A stretch of DNA of 21,786 nt from the NCBI GenBank assembly GCA_900759005.1, contig CAAEUQ010000123.1:1-21786 (forward strand), read 5' to 3'. Positions 21,772-21,786 of this stretch are shown in pieces. The notes beneath the pieces were generated by a model. The model saw only the letters and a list, made by a program, of their open reading frames with translations, ran no database searches and was not told the origin of the DNA. Position 1 is the stretch's first letter. Each line of letters starts with the position of its first letter. The position numbers were made by a program, and so were the translations under genes. The DNA comes from Clostridia bacterium (GTDB taxonomy: Bacteria; Bacillota; Clostridia; Christensenellales; Aristaeellaceae).

Positions 21772-21786
21772 GTGGACGGGGGAGCA

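Overview
The window looks like chromosomal DNA from a Gram-positive bacterium of the class Clostridia (Bacillota), probably a gut-associated, fairly GC-rich lineage; this is inference. The signs are strong GGAGG-type ribosome sites, sigma-A-like promoters with 17-base spacers, a class II (Firmicutes-type) GalT, an HPr-like protein, many ATGA start/stop overlaps and hairpin-plus-T terminators. I see no transposase, integrase, phage gene, CRISPR array, rRNA or toxin-antitoxin pair. It reads as ordinary core and lifestyle genes, and I found no convincing new multi-gene system.

Layout. (1) 58-2969, minus strand: galK, tsaE, tsaB and rimI lie head to tail with overlaps or 1-base gaps, so galactose phosphorylation sits in front of the t6A tRNA modification genes and the S18 acetyltransferase gene. 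galT (3166-4695) diverges from galK, and both have recognisable promoters. (2) 4891-6221, plus: a secreted three-repeat protein and a SAM methyltransferase. (3) 6300-8073, minus: a LysR regulator, a small membrane protein broken by a one-base frameshift, and an ABC-like ATPase, all overlapping when the frameshift is repaired. They diverge from a PutP-type sodium/solute symporter (8199-9731). (4) 9831-9980, minus: tRNA-Gln(CUG) and tRNA-Glu(CUC) behind a perfect consensus promoter. (5) 10216-10446: an HPr-like protein that keeps the regulatory serine but has lost the phosphocarrier histidine.

(6) 10500-15370, minus: a GT-C-like multi-pass membrane protein, a DUF2804 protein, a DUF4259-type protein and a Gfo/Idh/MocA protein with GH109 glycosidase-like active-site spacing. 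An AraC regulator (15467-16312) lies upstream of these and diverges from an SLC1/DAACS symporter (16428-17657) across overlapping promoters; the symporter lacks the arginine that binds acidic substrates. (7) 17760-19399, plus: a secreted tandem chagasin-like protein and an alpha/beta hydrolase. (8) 19451-21705, plus: a PgsA-like phospholipid synthase followed by an OmpR/EnvZ-type two-component pair, ending in two hairpins, the second a long perfect inverted repeat.

How they fit together: galK and galT supply two Leloir-pathway steps; no galE is seen. PutP and the DAACS symporter bring in amino acids or similar solutes, each opposite a likely local regulator. The GH109-like protein and its AraC neighbour suggest glycan or sugar use. 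Promoter, terminator and operator calls were made by eye.
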